Positions 34,019 through 43,343 of a stretch of 64,000 nucleotides of DNA are shown piece after piece. The DNA is taken from contig NZ_JABGBO010000001.1 of the NCBI RefSeq assembly GCF_013133775.1, forward strand, positions 186,001 to 250,000. The letters are read 5' to 3'. The position numbers and the translations under genes are program-made. The stretch comes from Pelistega europaea (GTDB taxonomy: Bacteria; Pseudomonadota; Gammaproteobacteria; Burkholderiales; Burkholderiaceae_B). The notes under the pieces are model-generated. The model searched no databases. It was not told the DNA's origin and saw only the letters and a program-made list of their open reading frames with translations. Numbering within the stretch: the stretch's first letter is position 1; each line of letters begins with the position of its first letter.

Positions 34019-34882
34019 ATGAATATTGAAGGTATTTTAGTGCCTATCGTAACGCCATTTACAGCTGACAACAAAATTGATGTGGTCAAATTAGAACAGC
34101 TTGTCAATGAGTTTATCGCTCGCAAGGTTACTGGTATCGTTGCTTGCGGTACAACAGGTGAGTATTATTCTTTCTCACCAGAAGAGCGTGAGATGGTACT
34201 TAAAACTATCCATAAAGCTGCTGCCGGTCGTTGTACCTTAATTGCAGGTATCAGTGATATGTCCACAGAGCTTGCAGCCAAGCGTGCAGTAGAAGCCAAG
34301 GAGTTGGGCTATGATGGATTGATGTTATCAGCACCTCCTTATAGCCTCCCATCACAACAAGGCATTATTGAACACTTTGAGTATGTTGCCTCTAAGACAG
34401 ATCTTCCTATCATTATGTATAACTTTCCTGCTCGTGTGGGGGTTGCAATTGAATTTGAAACAGTAGAGTACCTTGCTAAGCATCCTAATATTGTGGGTAT
34501 TAAAGAAAGTACAGGTAATTTTTCTAATGCCTTACGTATGTTGCAAGCAAAATTTGAGAACTTTGAGGTGGTATGTGGTTGTGATGATCAACCTCTAGAT
34601 TTTTTCTTTTGGGGTGCAAAGAGTTGGATTGCAGGGGCTGCCAACGTATTTCCTGATGAACAAGTAGCTCTTTATAATGCTGCTAAAGCTAAGGATTGGG
34701 ATAAAGCCAAAGCTATCCTTACTTCTATTTATCCTGCTTTACATTCTATGGAGTCTGGTGATTACAACCAAAAAGCAAAAATTGGTTGCCTACGAGGTGA
34801 GCTTTCTGCAGGAAAAGTAAGACTGCCTTTACATAATTTATCAGAGCAAGAAGCAAAAGAGTTTTTAGCATTGTTAAAGTAA
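34019..34882 (+). CDS. 1-pyrroline-4-hydroxy-2-carboxylate deaminase (DapA family)
   Basis: A 287-residue dihydrodipicolinate-synthase-family TIM barrel. CGTTGEYYSFSPEER (43-57) is the substrate carboxylate loop, Tyr near 134 in IIMYNFPARVG and the Schiff-base Lys162 in IVGIKEST are conserved. In hydroxyproline catabolism such an enzyme converts 1-pyrroline-4-hydroxy-2-carboxylate to 2-oxoglutarate semialdehyde and ammonia. Context rather than sequence separates it from DapA and other lyases of this family. Confidence 0.9.
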   Translation: MNIEGILVPIVTPFTADNKIDVVKLEQLVNEFIARKVTGIVACGTTGEYYSFSPEEREMVLKTIHKAAAGRCTLIAGISDMSTELAAKRAVEAKELGYDGLMLSAPPYSLPSQQGIIEHFEYVASKTDLPIIMYNFPARVGVAIEFETVEYLAKHPNIVGIKESTGNFSNALRMLQAKFENFEVVCGCDDQPLDFFFWGAKSWIAGAANVFPDEQVALYNAAKAKDWDKAKAILTSIYPALHSMESGDYNQKAKIGCLRGELSAGKVRLPLHNLSEQEAKEFLALLK

Positions 34883-34889
34883 GGAAGAT

Positions 34890-36371
34890 ATGATGAGTAA
34901 AACACAAGAAATTTTTGATTTAGCTGCCAAGGGTCAACTTTGGGCAGGACATCTAATTCCTGGTTATGTCACATCAGAGTCTAAACTCGAAACACGCACT
35001 CCCATTGATGATTCCTTAATTGGCTATATTGCTGATGGTGATGCTCATACAGTAGATGCGGCAGTCAAGGTGGCCAGACAGACTTTTGAAAGTGAAGTAT
35101 GGTCTGGTTTGTCTCCAGTGGCTAGACGTGAAGTGATGATGCGTTGGGCAGATTTGATTAAAGAAAATGCAGAGGAGTTAGCTGCTTTAGATTGTATTGA
35201 TGCTGGAAAACCTATCTCTGAATGTCAGAATACTGATATGCCAGCTACGATAGAAACATTTTATTTTTATGCGGAGTGTATTGATAAGCAGTTTGGCAAA
35301 GTAGCTCCTACAGATGATAGTGCTTTAGGTCTTATTGTATATGAGCCTATAGGGGTTGTAGGTACAGTATTGCCTTGGAATTTCCCTGCACAAATGTTTG
35401 CATGGAAAGTTGTGCCTGCTCTTGCCGCTGGTAATAGTGTGATAGTAAAACCAGCAGAGTTAACCTCATTGAGTGCCTATCGTATGGTCCAACTCGCTCA
35501 TCAAGCAGGTGTTCCAGAAGGTGCCTTGACTTTGGTATGTGGTCTTGGTGAGAAGGTTGGTAAGGCTATCGGGTTACACAGCGATGTAGATATGGTGGCA
35601 TTTACAGGTTCCACAGAGGTAGGCCGTTATTTTCTTGAGTATTCGGCCAAGAGCAACATGAAAGAAATTGTCTTGGAGTGTGGCGGTAAAAGTCCTCAAG
35701 TTGTTTTTGATGATGCGGATTTAGATAAAGCAGCGCCTTCTATTCTTGCTGCAGCATTTTGGAATATGAGTGAGAATTGTAGTTGTGGCTCTCGCCTTAT
35801 TGTTGATGCCAAGATTAAAGATGCTTTACTTGAAAAATTAAAAGTAGGTTTATCAGCATGGAAATTGGGAGATCCTCGTCAGGCAGATGTTAACTTAGGC
35901 CCTATGGTTGAAAAAGCACATTTTGAGAAAGTGATGGGTTATCTTGATGTGAGTCAAAAAGAGGGTGGTAAGGTTGTTGTGGGAGGTAAAGTTCACACTG
36001 AATTAGGTAGTGGTTGGTATATTGAACCAACTATTATTGATGGAGTAACTGCAGATATGACCCTGTTCAAAGAGGAGGTTTTCGGCCCCTTACTTGCAGT
36101 GACTACTTTCACAACAGAACAAGAAGCGATTCAGTTGGCAAATGATTCTTCTTATGGTTTGGCAGCTTCTTTTTATACGCAGAATATTCACCGTGCTCAT
36201 AAAGTTGCCAAGAAAATCCGAGCAGGCACTGTGTCTGTTAATGGGTTCTCAGAGGGTAGCATTGCTACTCCATTTGGTGGGTATAAACAATCAGGTTTTG
36301 GTGGTCGTGATAAAGGTATTGAGGCCCTAGAACAATATCTACAACCTAAAACAATTTGGTTTGTTGAATAA
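34890..36371 (+). CDS. alpha-ketoglutarate semialdehyde dehydrogenase (ALDH family)
   Basis: A 493-residue NAD(P)-dependent aldehyde dehydrogenase. Visible are PWNFPAQMFAWKVVPALAAG, FTGSTEVGR, the catalytic Glu in LECGGKSPQ and the nucleophile region MSENCSCGSRL near residues 297-299, where two Cys flank a Ser. As the last enzyme of the operon it should oxidise 2,5-dioxopentanoate to 2-oxoglutarate, which enters the TCA cycle. GGAAG lies before paired ATG codons at 34890 and 34893. It is 7 bases from the deaminase gene. Confidence 0.92.
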   Translation: MMSKTQEIFDLAAKGQLWAGHLIPGYVTSESKLETRTPIDDSLIGYIADGDAHTVDAAVKVARQTFESEVWSGLSPVARREVMMRWADLIKENAEELAALDCIDAGKPISECQNTDMPATIETFYFYAECIDKQFGKVAPTDDSALGLIVYEPIGVVGTVLPWNFPAQMFAWKVVPALAAGNSVIVKPAELTSLSAYRMVQLAHQAGVPEGALTLVCGLGEKVGKAIGLHSDVDMVAFTGSTEVGRYFLEYSAKSNMKEIVLECGGKSPQVVFDDADLDKAAPSILAAAFWNMSENCSCGSRLIVDAKIKDALLEKLKVGLSAWKLGDPRQADVNLGPMVEKAHFEKVMGYLDVSQKEGGKVVVGGKVHTELGSGWYIEPTIIDGVTADMTLFKEEVFGPLLAVTTFTTEQEAIQLANDSSYGLAASFYTQNIHRAHKVAKKIRAGTVSVNGFSEGSIATPFGGYKQSGFGGRDKGIEALEQYLQPKTIWFVE

Positions 36372-36398
36372 GCATAAATACTAAACAGGAGTACAACA

Positions 36399-37850
36399 AT
36401 GGAATCAATTGTTAATAATATTGCAGGTTATATTTGGAGTGATGCACTGGTCTACTTAGCATTACTGGTAGGTTTATACTTTACAGTGGTGACTCGGGGT
36501 GTGCAATTTCGTTATTTTTCTGAAATGATTCGCTTATTAAAAGAGAAAAATACCTCTCACACGGGTATATCCTCTTTTCAAGCGTTTTGTATGTCACTTT
36601 CTGGCCGTATTGGTGTGGGTAATATTGCGGGGGTGGCAACAGCGATTGCAACTGGGGGACCAGGGGCGGTATTTTGGATGAATGTGATGGCATTACTAGG
36701 AGGTGCTAGTGCATTTATCGAATCTACTTTGGCACAAGTGTATAAAGAGAAAACAGGGTCAGAATATCGTGGGGGGTCGCCTTTTTATATTGAAAAAGGC
36801 TTGAAGTTAAAAGCCTTTGCGATATTTGTTGCTTTTGTAGTGTGCTTAAGTTATGGTGTCCTTGTTCCTGGTGTACAAGCCAATACCATTGCTGCCTCTT
36901 TTGAAAATGCTTTTAATCTACCAACGTGGGTAACCGGTGCTATTATTGTTGTTCTATTGGCATTCCTAATCTTTGGTGGTATTAAGCGTATTGCACGTGC
37001 TGCTGATTTAATGGTGCCTTTCATGGCTTTTGGCTATGTTATTTTCATGTTAATTGTGCTTGTTACGCATGTGGGTAACTTACCTGATGTGATTGCTGTA
37101 ATCTTTAAGAGTGCCTTTGGGATTGATGCTGTTTTTGGAGGTATCGTGGGAACTGCTATTTCTTGGGGTGTTCGTCGAGCGGTATTCTCTAATGTGGCAG
37201 GCGCTGGTGAGGCGACTTTCAGCTCTGCTGCTGCAGAAGTTTCACATCCAGTCAAACAAGGTCTTGTACAAGGATTCTCTGTGTACATTGACACTGTAGT
37301 GGTATGTACAGCAACAGCGATTATGATTCTTTTAACTGGTATGTACAACGTGATTCCTCCTGGAGCAACTACACCATTGGTAGAAAATATGCCAGGTGTG
37401 GCGGCGGGTACAGCCTTTACACAAGCAGCGTTGGCGACAGTATTTGGTAATTTAGGTCCAATCTTTGTTTCTATTGCAATTTTCTTCTTTGCTTTCACTT
37501 GCTTGATGGCGTACTACTATATTGCAGAGACTACATTGGTCTACCTTAATAAGAAAATGGAAAGTAATGTGCTTTCATTGATTTTAAAAGTAGTATTCCT
37601 TGTCGTCGTATACATGGGGAGTGTGAAGTCTGCAGGGCTTATGTGGGGGCTTGGTGACATTGGTTTTGGTAGTATGTGCTACCTTAATTTAATTGCTATT
37701 GTGCTATTAACCAAACCAGCATTAGCAACCTTGAAGGATTATGATTATCAAAAATCACAAGGTATTGATCCTGTTTTTGATCCTCGCAAAGCTGGGGTGG
37801 ATAATGCGGATTTTTGGATTGAGTATGCAGACAAAGCTGCTAAAAAGTAA
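36399..37850 (+). CDS. AGCS family sodium/amino acid symporter
   Basis: A 483-residue membrane protein of the alanine or glycine:cation symporter family. The signature region SLSGRIGVGNIAGVATAIATGGPGA is near residue 70, and GGIVGTAISWGVRRAVFSNVAGAGEATFSSAAAEVSHPVKQG is typical of AGCS. It lies 27 bases downstream of the dehydrogenase gene behind CAGGAG and closes the operon, so hydroxyproline is a plausible substrate, although characterised members take alanine or glycine. A strong terminator follows. Confidence 0.93.
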   Translation: MESIVNNIAGYIWSDALVYLALLVGLYFTVVTRGVQFRYFSEMIRLLKEKNTSHTGISSFQAFCMSLSGRIGVGNIAGVATAIATGGPGAVFWMNVMALLGGASAFIESTLAQVYKEKTGSEYRGGSPFYIEKGLKLKAFAIFVAFVVCLSYGVLVPGVQANTIAASFENAFNLPTWVTGAIIVVLLAFLIFGGIKRIARAADLMVPFMAFGYVIFMLIVLVTHVGNLPDVIAVIFKSAFGIDAVFGGIVGTAISWGVRRAVFSNVAGAGEATFSSAAAEVSHPVKQGLVQGFSVYIDTVVVCTATAIMILLTGMYNVIPPGATTPLVENMPGVAAGTAFTQAALATVFGNLGPIFVSIAIFFFAFTCLMAYYYIAETTLVYLNKKMESNVLSLILKVVFLVVVYMGSVKSAGLMWGLGDIGFGSMCYLNLIAIVLLTKPALATLKDYDYQKSQGIDPVFDPRKAGVDNADFWIEYADKAAKK

Positions 37851-37898
37851 GAAGATATATGAATGCCATTATATGTGATGGCACTGTCTATATAATGC

Positions 37899-37931
37899 AA
37901 AAGCGTGGTAGTTAAGGCTATCACGCTTTTT
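37899..37931. terminator. bidirectional terminator after the hydroxyproline operon
   Basis: AAAAGCGTGGTAG (37899-37911) pairs with CTATCACGCTTTT (37918-37930; one G-T pair), with A-run and T-run on opposite sides. It is well placed to end both the operon and the convergent thioesterase gene. Confidence 0.85.
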
Positions 37932-38014
37932 AAGTTTGTCGGCTTGTTGTTCTGAGGGCATAACTTCCCTTTAGTCGTTTTAACCAACAAGGGTGAAAGA
38001 AAGCGTGCCTCTTT

Positions 38015-38827
38015 CTAGGTAGATGGAGGCATGGGACGAATAGTCAGGATTTGTTCACTGCGTCCAAATGGTCCATGTATATCATGCAAGATTGAGCTTG
38101 TTAGACCTATACCATCATCGCCGAATTGTTGGACGGTTTCAAGTCCTAGCCAGGACCCTTTGGGAATACGATACATATGGATTTGTAAATCAAGGTTAGG
38201 AAAAGCCCAGTCAAAAGGAACTTGCTGTCGGGTTACGATACCATTTGCTGTGTCAACAAGTCCCATGAGTTTAGCAAAATCGCTAGTTTGCTCCCCCTCT
38301 ACTAAAGTCTTATCTGTTGATAGCCAGACTAACCCTTTTCCCGGACGTCTATCAGGTGCTGCTCTGGGGCTTATTGATTGGATATAACCGCCTGGCCATA
38401 TACGAATCCCATCCCATGGTTGTAGCTCAGAAGGGGAAGTGACAACCTTATCTTCTATTCCCATAATAGCACGTGTATCATGCATCACAATGCGCCATGC
38501 TCTTGCTACAATGCAAATTTTTCCCTGTGCACGTAATGTAGCCTCAATGAGTTCAATAGTTTTGCCGGGACGAATGGCTTTGGTTTCAATAGTAAATTGA
38601 TCTAGATGGATTAAACCAAAAATATCAAAGCTAATGCGTCCAATGCGTAAATGAGGTTTGTGTTGAAACAGTTCTAATTCTCTGGCCAGAATACCACTAG
38701 CTGGCGCCATGTGCTGTTCATGAGGGTTCCAAGCCCCTTGTGCATGGACAGTGGGTTCATAAGTAGTGATGGTAGAGCCATCTGCTAGTACCTCATGAGA
38801 GAGGCGGCGATAGTAAGCATCTGTCAT
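38015..38827 (-). CDS. acyl-CoA thioesterase domain protein
   Basis: A 270-residue protein that resembles double-hotdog (TesB-like) thioesterases: AQGAWNPHEQHMAPASGILARELEL, RIGRISFDIFGLIHLDQFTIETKAIRPGKTIELIEATL and a C-terminal LDLQIHMYRIPKGSWLGLETVQQFGDDGIGLTSSILHD with the second hotdog motif. It probably hydrolyses an acyl-CoA of unknown kind. CAGGAG is present before the ATG. A 10-base palindrome 30 bases upstream may be its operator. Confidence 0.78.
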   Translation of the reverse strand: MTDAYYRRLSHEVLADGSTITTYEPTVHAQGAWNPHEQHMAPASGILARELELFQHKPHLRIGRISFDIFGLIHLDQFTIETKAIRPGKTIELIEATLRAQGKICIVARAWRIVMHDTRAIMGIEDKVVTSPSELQPWDGIRIWPGGYIQSISPRAAPDRRPGKGLVWLSTDKTLVEGEQTSDFAKLMGLVDTANGIVTRQQVPFDWAFPNLDLQIHMYRIPKGSWLGLETVQQFGDDGIGLTSSILHDIHGPFGRSEQILTIRPMPPST

Positions 38828-39238
38828 ATAAAAAGTCTCCTGTGGGTTATTACTTTACGTTAACGTTAAGAGAAAAACAAGTAAGGGAAAACCTTAGGGG
38901 ATAAGGGGGGTTATAAACCCGCCTATTAGGATTTTTTACAACAATTCAAAAATCTTTATTTATAAGAAAATTTTTCAGTCTATAAGTAAATGCGACTGTT
39001 ATTTGTGATGAATATGACTTTTATGTCATGAACACATGCGAGTCATCAAAAAAATATAAATAGGTTTAACTATCTATCCATTAACCATATAGAAATGGTG
39101 CATTTGTTGAAAAAAGGAAAGTATAAATCTCGTAGAAATCCGCATATAAATTCCACTGATGTAGTAGAAAGAGTGGCATTTGTTAGCATACATTTCCTTA
39201 CAAAAGAGGAGCGTTTGTATATGTTTTAGGAGAGTGTT
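38828..39238. other. divergent intergenic region (thioesterase / Fis-domain regulator)
   Basis: 411 bases without a gene. It holds the palindrome ACGTTAACGT (38857-38866), a GGGTT-ATA-AACCC hairpin at 38908-38920 followed after several bases by a T6 run, and ATGAC-N6-GTCAT at 39014-39029. The AGGAGAG ribosome site of the regulator gene is at 39228-39234. No clear promoter is seen. Confidence 0.5.
38857..38866 (-). promoter_or_regulatory. palindromic operator candidate before the thioesterase gene
   Basis: ACGTTAACGT is self-complementary and lies 30 bases upstream of the thioesterase start codon, within TTTACGTTAACGTTAAG. Similar ACGT-rich palindromes are used by regulators of fatty- and branched-chain acid breakdown (from general memory, for example LiuR-like), which would suit a thioesterase; the regulator is not in the window. 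Confidence 0.4.
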
Positions 39239-40039
39239 ATGCGAGACAAAATTGAGTGCGGTATCTTTTCTTTAGGATTGTTTGGTGAGTGGATTGACAC
39301 TTTTATTGAACAAATACACCAACAAACAGATAAAATCAGGTTATTTAAAATTGATGTTGGCGTGTTTGTCCCATTAGATGCTTTTCAGGTGGGAGGCATG
39401 AGTTTTCCTCATCCCCAAGTGTTTCATGAACTATCTCTGGTTTTTGAACGCTATGATTGTATTATCATACCCATCACACCTGAAACCCTGATATGGACTC
39501 GGATTGTACTATCACAGCTACAGTCTCCATTGAAGTTTCCTCTCGTTGCTTTGTCGCATCGAGTGCAGCCAATTGCGTTTGTGGATATGGCAGGCAAGGG
39601 TATTAGTGATTATATCTTTGAGGGGGATAGTGCAATCGTATTGAGAGTTAGATTACTCAATGCATTGGGTAGACAGAAAACATTGCTGGCTCAAGAAAGA
39701 TTAGTTACAACAGACAGAATAGGGGATGAACCTAGGCAAGAGGTTTCTAGTCGAGTTTTATCGTTCTTCGCTAATTTGCTTCAGGAAGAAAAAGAACGTA
39801 AACGGCGCAGAAGTATAGGATCTTCCCAGAGCAATAAAATTGAAAATGTAGATTATGCAGAAACATTTCAAGTGGCCAAAGCGAGGGTGGTGACAGAGTT
39901 CGAGAGAAAATATGTGGTAAATGCGTTGCGAGCAGCTAATGGTAATATTGCTGTTGCAGCACAGCGTGCTAATAAACACCGGCGAGCCTTTTGGGAGTTG
40001 CTGCGTAAATATCAAATTGATCCAGATGATTACCGCTAA
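39239..40039 (+). CDS. Fis-type DNA-binding regulator lacking an AAA+ domain
   Basis: A 266-residue protein. The C-terminal 50 residues (TEFERKYVVNALRAANGNIAVAAQRANKHRRAFWELLRKY) match the Fis helix-turn-helix at the end of sigma-54 activators, with the recognition helix at about 236-256. The N-terminal 145 residues have an alternating strand/helix pattern like a response-regulator receiver (DCIIIPIT, FPLVALSHR, GISDYIFEGDSAIVLRVRLLNAL), but the phospho-acceptor Asp pattern is not evident. No Walker or GAFTGA motif exists, so it cannot activate sigma-54 itself. The basic, polar linker at 180-205 resembles an interdomain hinge. Targets are unknown. Confidence 0.75.
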   Translation: MRDKIECGIFSLGLFGEWIDTFIEQIHQQTDKIRLFKIDVGVFVPLDAFQVGGMSFPHPQVFHELSLVFERYDCIIIPITPETLIWTRIVLSQLQSPLKFPLVALSHRVQPIAFVDMAGKGISDYIFEGDSAIVLRVRLLNALGRQKTLLAQERLVTTDRIGDEPRQEVSSRVLSFFANLLQEEKERKRRRSIGSSQSNKIENVDYAETFQVAKARVVTEFERKYVVNALRAANGNIAVAAQRANKHRRAFWELLRKYQIDPDDYR

Positions 40040-40132
40040 TAGGGTAAAATATGCCATTACACCCCAATGGTGACTATAGATGGTCAGCAAAGGGATTTAT
40101 GTTACTTAACCGTTTTAGAAAATAAGGTTTTT

Positions 40133-41203
40133 ATGTTTGCTCCACTAAAAAATGATACTTTCCTTCGTTCTTTGCAGCGTCAAAAAGTTGACTACACTCC
40201 TGTGTGGTTAATGCGTCAGGCAGGACGCTATCTCGCCGAATATAATGCGACACGTGCCAAGGCAGGGTCATTTTTGGGCTTAGCAAAAAATCCTGAGTTT
40301 GCTTGCGAGGTAACATTGCAACCTATTGATCGTTATCCGCTTGATGCAGCAATTTTGTTCTCCGATATATTGATGATTCCAGACGCCATGGGTCTGGGAT
40401 TGGAATTCGTGGCTGGAGAAGGTCCTCAATTCGCTCATCCATTACGTAGTGAGGCTGATGTAGCCAAACTTGCTGTGCCAGATATGAATAAACTTAGGTT
40501 CGTATTTGATGCAGTAACCTTAATTCGCAAGGAGTTAAATGGGCGTGTACCATTGATTGGTTTTGCTGGTAGTCCTTGGACAATTAGCTGCTATATGGTT
40601 GAAGGGCAAGGATCTAAAGAATATCGCACCATCAAGACGATGCTATATTCACAACCTGATTTATTAAAACAGATTTTATCGGTGGCAGCACAATCTACTG
40701 CTCTTTACCTGAATGAGCAAATCAAAGCAGGTGCACAAGCCGTAATGATTTTTGATAGCTGGGGTGGTGTATTGGCTGATGGTAAGTACCAAGAATTCTC
40801 ACTACACTACATTAAGCAAGTAGTTGATAGTCTTATTCGTACGCATAATGGTGAGCGTATTCCTGCTATTGTCTTTACAAAGGGCGGGGGTCTATGGGTA
40901 GAAGAGATTGCTGATATTGGTTGTGATGCAGTGGGTTTAGACTGGACAATGAGTCTAGGCAAAGCACGTCGCTTAACGGGGGACAAAGTGGCATTACAAG
41001 GGAATATCGATCCTATGGCTTTATTTGGTAGTTCAGAAGCTATTCGAGCAGAGGTTCGTCGAGTGATAGATGATTTCGGTCCTGTTGGCACTGGTGGTCA
41101 TGTATTTAACCTAGGTCATGGTATTTCTCAGTTCACAAATCCTGACCATGTGGCGATATTGATTGATGAAGTGCATAACTACAGTAAAGCTATGCACAGA
41201 TGA
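40133..41203 (+). CDS. hemE: uroporphyrinogen decarboxylase
   Basis: A 356-residue enzyme of haem synthesis that turns uroporphyrinogen III into coproporphyrinogen III. Family signatures are [12 protein letters not shown] near residue 23 and [19 protein letters not shown]; Asp in [18 protein letters not shown] is the catalytic region. ATG 40133 fits the usual N-terminus ([14 protein letters not shown]), so the in-frame ATG at 40067 is rejected. The stop overlaps the priA start, indicating coupling. Confidence 0.97.
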   Translation: MFAPLKNDTFLRSLQRQKVDYTPVWLMRQAGRYLAEYNATRAKAGSFLGLAKNPEFACEVTLQPIDRYPLDAAILFSDILMIPDAMGLGLEFVAGEGPQFAHPLRSEADVAKLAVPDMNKLRFVFDAVTLIRKELNGRVPLIGFAGSPWTISCYMVEGQGSKEYRTIKTMLYSQPDLLKQILSVAAQSTALYLNEQIKAGAQAVMIFDSWGGVLADGKYQEFSLHYIKQVVDSLIRTHNGERIPAIVFTKGGGLWVEEIADIGCDAVGLDWTMSLGKARRLTGDKVALQGNIDPMALFGSSEAIRAEVRRVIDDFGPVGTGGHVFNLGHGISQFTNPDHVAILIDEVHNYSKAMHR

Positions 41204-43335
41204 TGAATAACGTTTGGGTTCGTGTTGCACTAGATGTACCTTTGGAGGCGGAGTTTGATTACCGTGTTCCCGAAGGTATGTCTGTCGCGCGAGGCCAGCG
41301 TGTCATAGTGCCTTTTGGTACTCAGAAGCATATCATTGGGGTGGTCACACACCTATTGTCACAGACAGATATTCCAGCAGATAAACAAAAGGACATCATT
41401 CAGGTACTAGATGACTTGCCTGCATTTTCTGAAAATTGGCTTGCCTTATGTGAATTTTCAGCACGATATTACTTGCGTCCTGTAGGAGAGGTGATATTGC
41501 CCGTGTTGCCTCCTCCGTTGCGTAAAGTGAGTGCTTATATGGGTAAGTCTGCTACTAGCCCTGTCGAGCGACTTGATAAAAAAATTCATCAGCAGCAACT
41601 TAAAGCTGAGCGTATAAAGCAAAAAGAAGAGCAAAAAGCAAAGAAGGAAAAATCTAGCATTGCCGATATTCTGTCTGCAGAGATGACGCATGCTACAAAT
41701 ATTCAGCTTAATGTAGAGCAACAGGTGGCGGTTGATACTATTAGTCAGACCCAAGGATACAAGACTTTTTTACTACATGGTATCACGGGTAGTGGTAAGA
41801 CCGAAGTCTACCTCCATGTGATGCAACAAAAACTCTCTGAGGGTAAACAAGTCATTTTCTTGGTGCCTGAAATTAATCTTACTCCTCAGTTTGAGCAAAT
41901 TCTACGTCAGCGATTTGAACCACTTTATGGAGAGCAAGCGATTGCTATTATGCACAGTGGACTTTCTGATGGAGAGCGTTTGCAGGCATGGGTTAATATG
42001 CAGCGTGGTGTTACAAAGGTTATTCTCGGGACGCGAATGTCTATTTTTGCCCCATTAGATAACCTTGGGTTGATTGTTGTAGATGAAGAGCATGATGCCT
42101 CGTACAAGCAGCAAGATGGGCTTCGTTATTCTGCTCGAGATTTGGCAGTATGGCGAGCACACCAGTTGGGCATTCCTGTCGTATTGGGTTCTGCGACTCC
42201 TTCATTAGAGTCATGGCAACAAGTGTTTACCCATAGATATACTAAGATTGCTCTAACACAACGTGCAAGTAGTTCAAGCTTGCCGCAGATTCGTCTTATC
42301 AATACGAAAAAAATGCGACTGAATCAGGGACTGTCACCTGATTTAATCAGTGCAATTGATGAACGCCTACAGCGTGGCGAACAGGCTATGGTGTATTTAA
42401 ATCGCCGAGGGTTTGCTCCGGTATTGCGTTGTACTGCTTGTTCCTGGACCAGTGTTTGTCTGCGGTGTTCAGCTCATATGGTAATACATCAATCTGCAGG
42501 GCAAGTGCCAACTCTGCAATGTCACCACTGTGGATATACTGCACGTATACCTTTAAAATGTCCAGAGTGTGGTAATCAGGATTTGAGTGCCTTGGGTTAT
42601 GGGACACAACGTGTCGAAGAAGTATTAGCCCAGACATTTCCACAAGCAAGGATTCAACGTATTGATGCGGATAGTACACGTCTTAAAGGAAGTGCAGCAA
42701 AATTATTTGAGCAAGTACATACTGGTGATGTTGATATTATCGTTGGTACGCAGATGCTAGCTAAAGGGCATGATTTCAAACGTTTAAGTCTTGTGGGTGT
42801 TTTGAACGCGGATATGATGCTGTTTAGTGGTGATTTCCGTGCTCCAGAGCGACTATTTGCCCAGTTGATGCAGGTGTCGGGGCGAGCAGGGCGGCATTTA
42901 CGTGATGCAGAGGTATTAATCCAAACAGAGTATCCAGAGCATCATCTATATCAGTCCCTGATTCGACATGACTATGAGCAGTTTGTGGCGGATGCATTAG
43001 GTGAGCGTAAGGCTGCAGGACTGCCTCCTTTTGGACATCATGTGTTGATTGTGGCTCAAGCTCGTGCATTAGATGAGGCACTGGAGTTTTTGCGTGTGAT
43101 TATTGATGTGGCTAAGGCACAGTTTGCTAATTATTTGGAGGGTGTTCAGCTTTACGATCCTGTACCCTTACGGATTGTGCGTGTGGCTAATATCGAGCGA
43201 GCCCAGCTACTAGTGGAGGGCTCCTCTCGCTCCGCATTGCATAGGTTTATGTCTCTTTGGTTAGCTGAAATTTATCAACACTATCGTTCACACAAGGTAC
43301 GGTATTTTGTTGAAGTGGACCCATTAGAAATATAG
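41200..43335 (+). CDS. priA: primosomal protein N' (replication restart helicase)
   Basis: A 711-residue PriA. The 3'-DNA-binding domain is at the N-terminus, Walker [14 protein letters not shown] is near residue 193, the DEEH box ([12 protein letters not shown]) near 293, and the zinc module has eight Cys ([13 protein letters not shown] ... [18 protein letters not shown], about 410-457). [23 protein letters not shown] and SGRAGRH belong to the second RecA-like fold. A Lys/Glu-rich insertion (about 125-155) links the N-terminal and helicase parts. The start overlaps the hemE stop. Confidence 0.97.
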   Translation: MMNNVWVRVALDVPLEAEFDYRVPEGMSVARGQRVIVPFGTQKHIIGVVTHLLSQTDIPADKQKDIIQVLDDLPAFSENWLALCEFSARYYLRPVGEVILPVLPPPLRKVSAYMGKSATSPVERLDKKIHQQQLKAERIKQKEEQKAKKEKSSIADILSAEMTHATNIQLNVEQQVAVDTISQTQGYKTFLLHGITGSGKTEVYLHVMQQKLSEGKQVIFLVPEINLTPQFEQILRQRFEPLYGEQAIAIMHSGLSDGERLQAWVNMQRGVTKVILGTRMSIFAPLDNLGLIVVDEEHDASYKQQDGLRYSARDLAVWRAHQLGIPVVLGSATPSLESWQQVFTHRYTKIALTQRASSSSLPQIRLINTKKMRLNQGLSPDLISAIDERLQRGEQAMVYLNRRGFAPVLRCTACSWTSVCLRCSAHMVIHQSAGQVPTLQCHHCGYTARIPLKCPECGNQDLSALGYGTQRVEEVLAQTFPQARIQRIDADSTRLKGSAAKLFEQVHTGDVDIIVGTQMLAKGHDFKRLSLVGVLNADMMLFSGDFRAPERLFAQLMQVSGRAGRHLRDAEVLIQTEYPEHHLYQSLIRHDYEQFVADALGERKAAGLPPFGHHVLIVAQARALDEALEFLRVIIDVAKAQFANYLEGVQLYDPVPLRIVRVANIERAQLLVEGSSRSALHRFMSLWLAEIYQHYRSHKVRYFVEVDPLEI

Positions 43336-43343
43336 TAATTATT

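Noticed and set aside
39172-39190. Sigma-54 promoter (TGGCA...GC) before the Fis-domain gene
   Set aside because: The GG to GC spacing is one base too short and the -12 element is poor.
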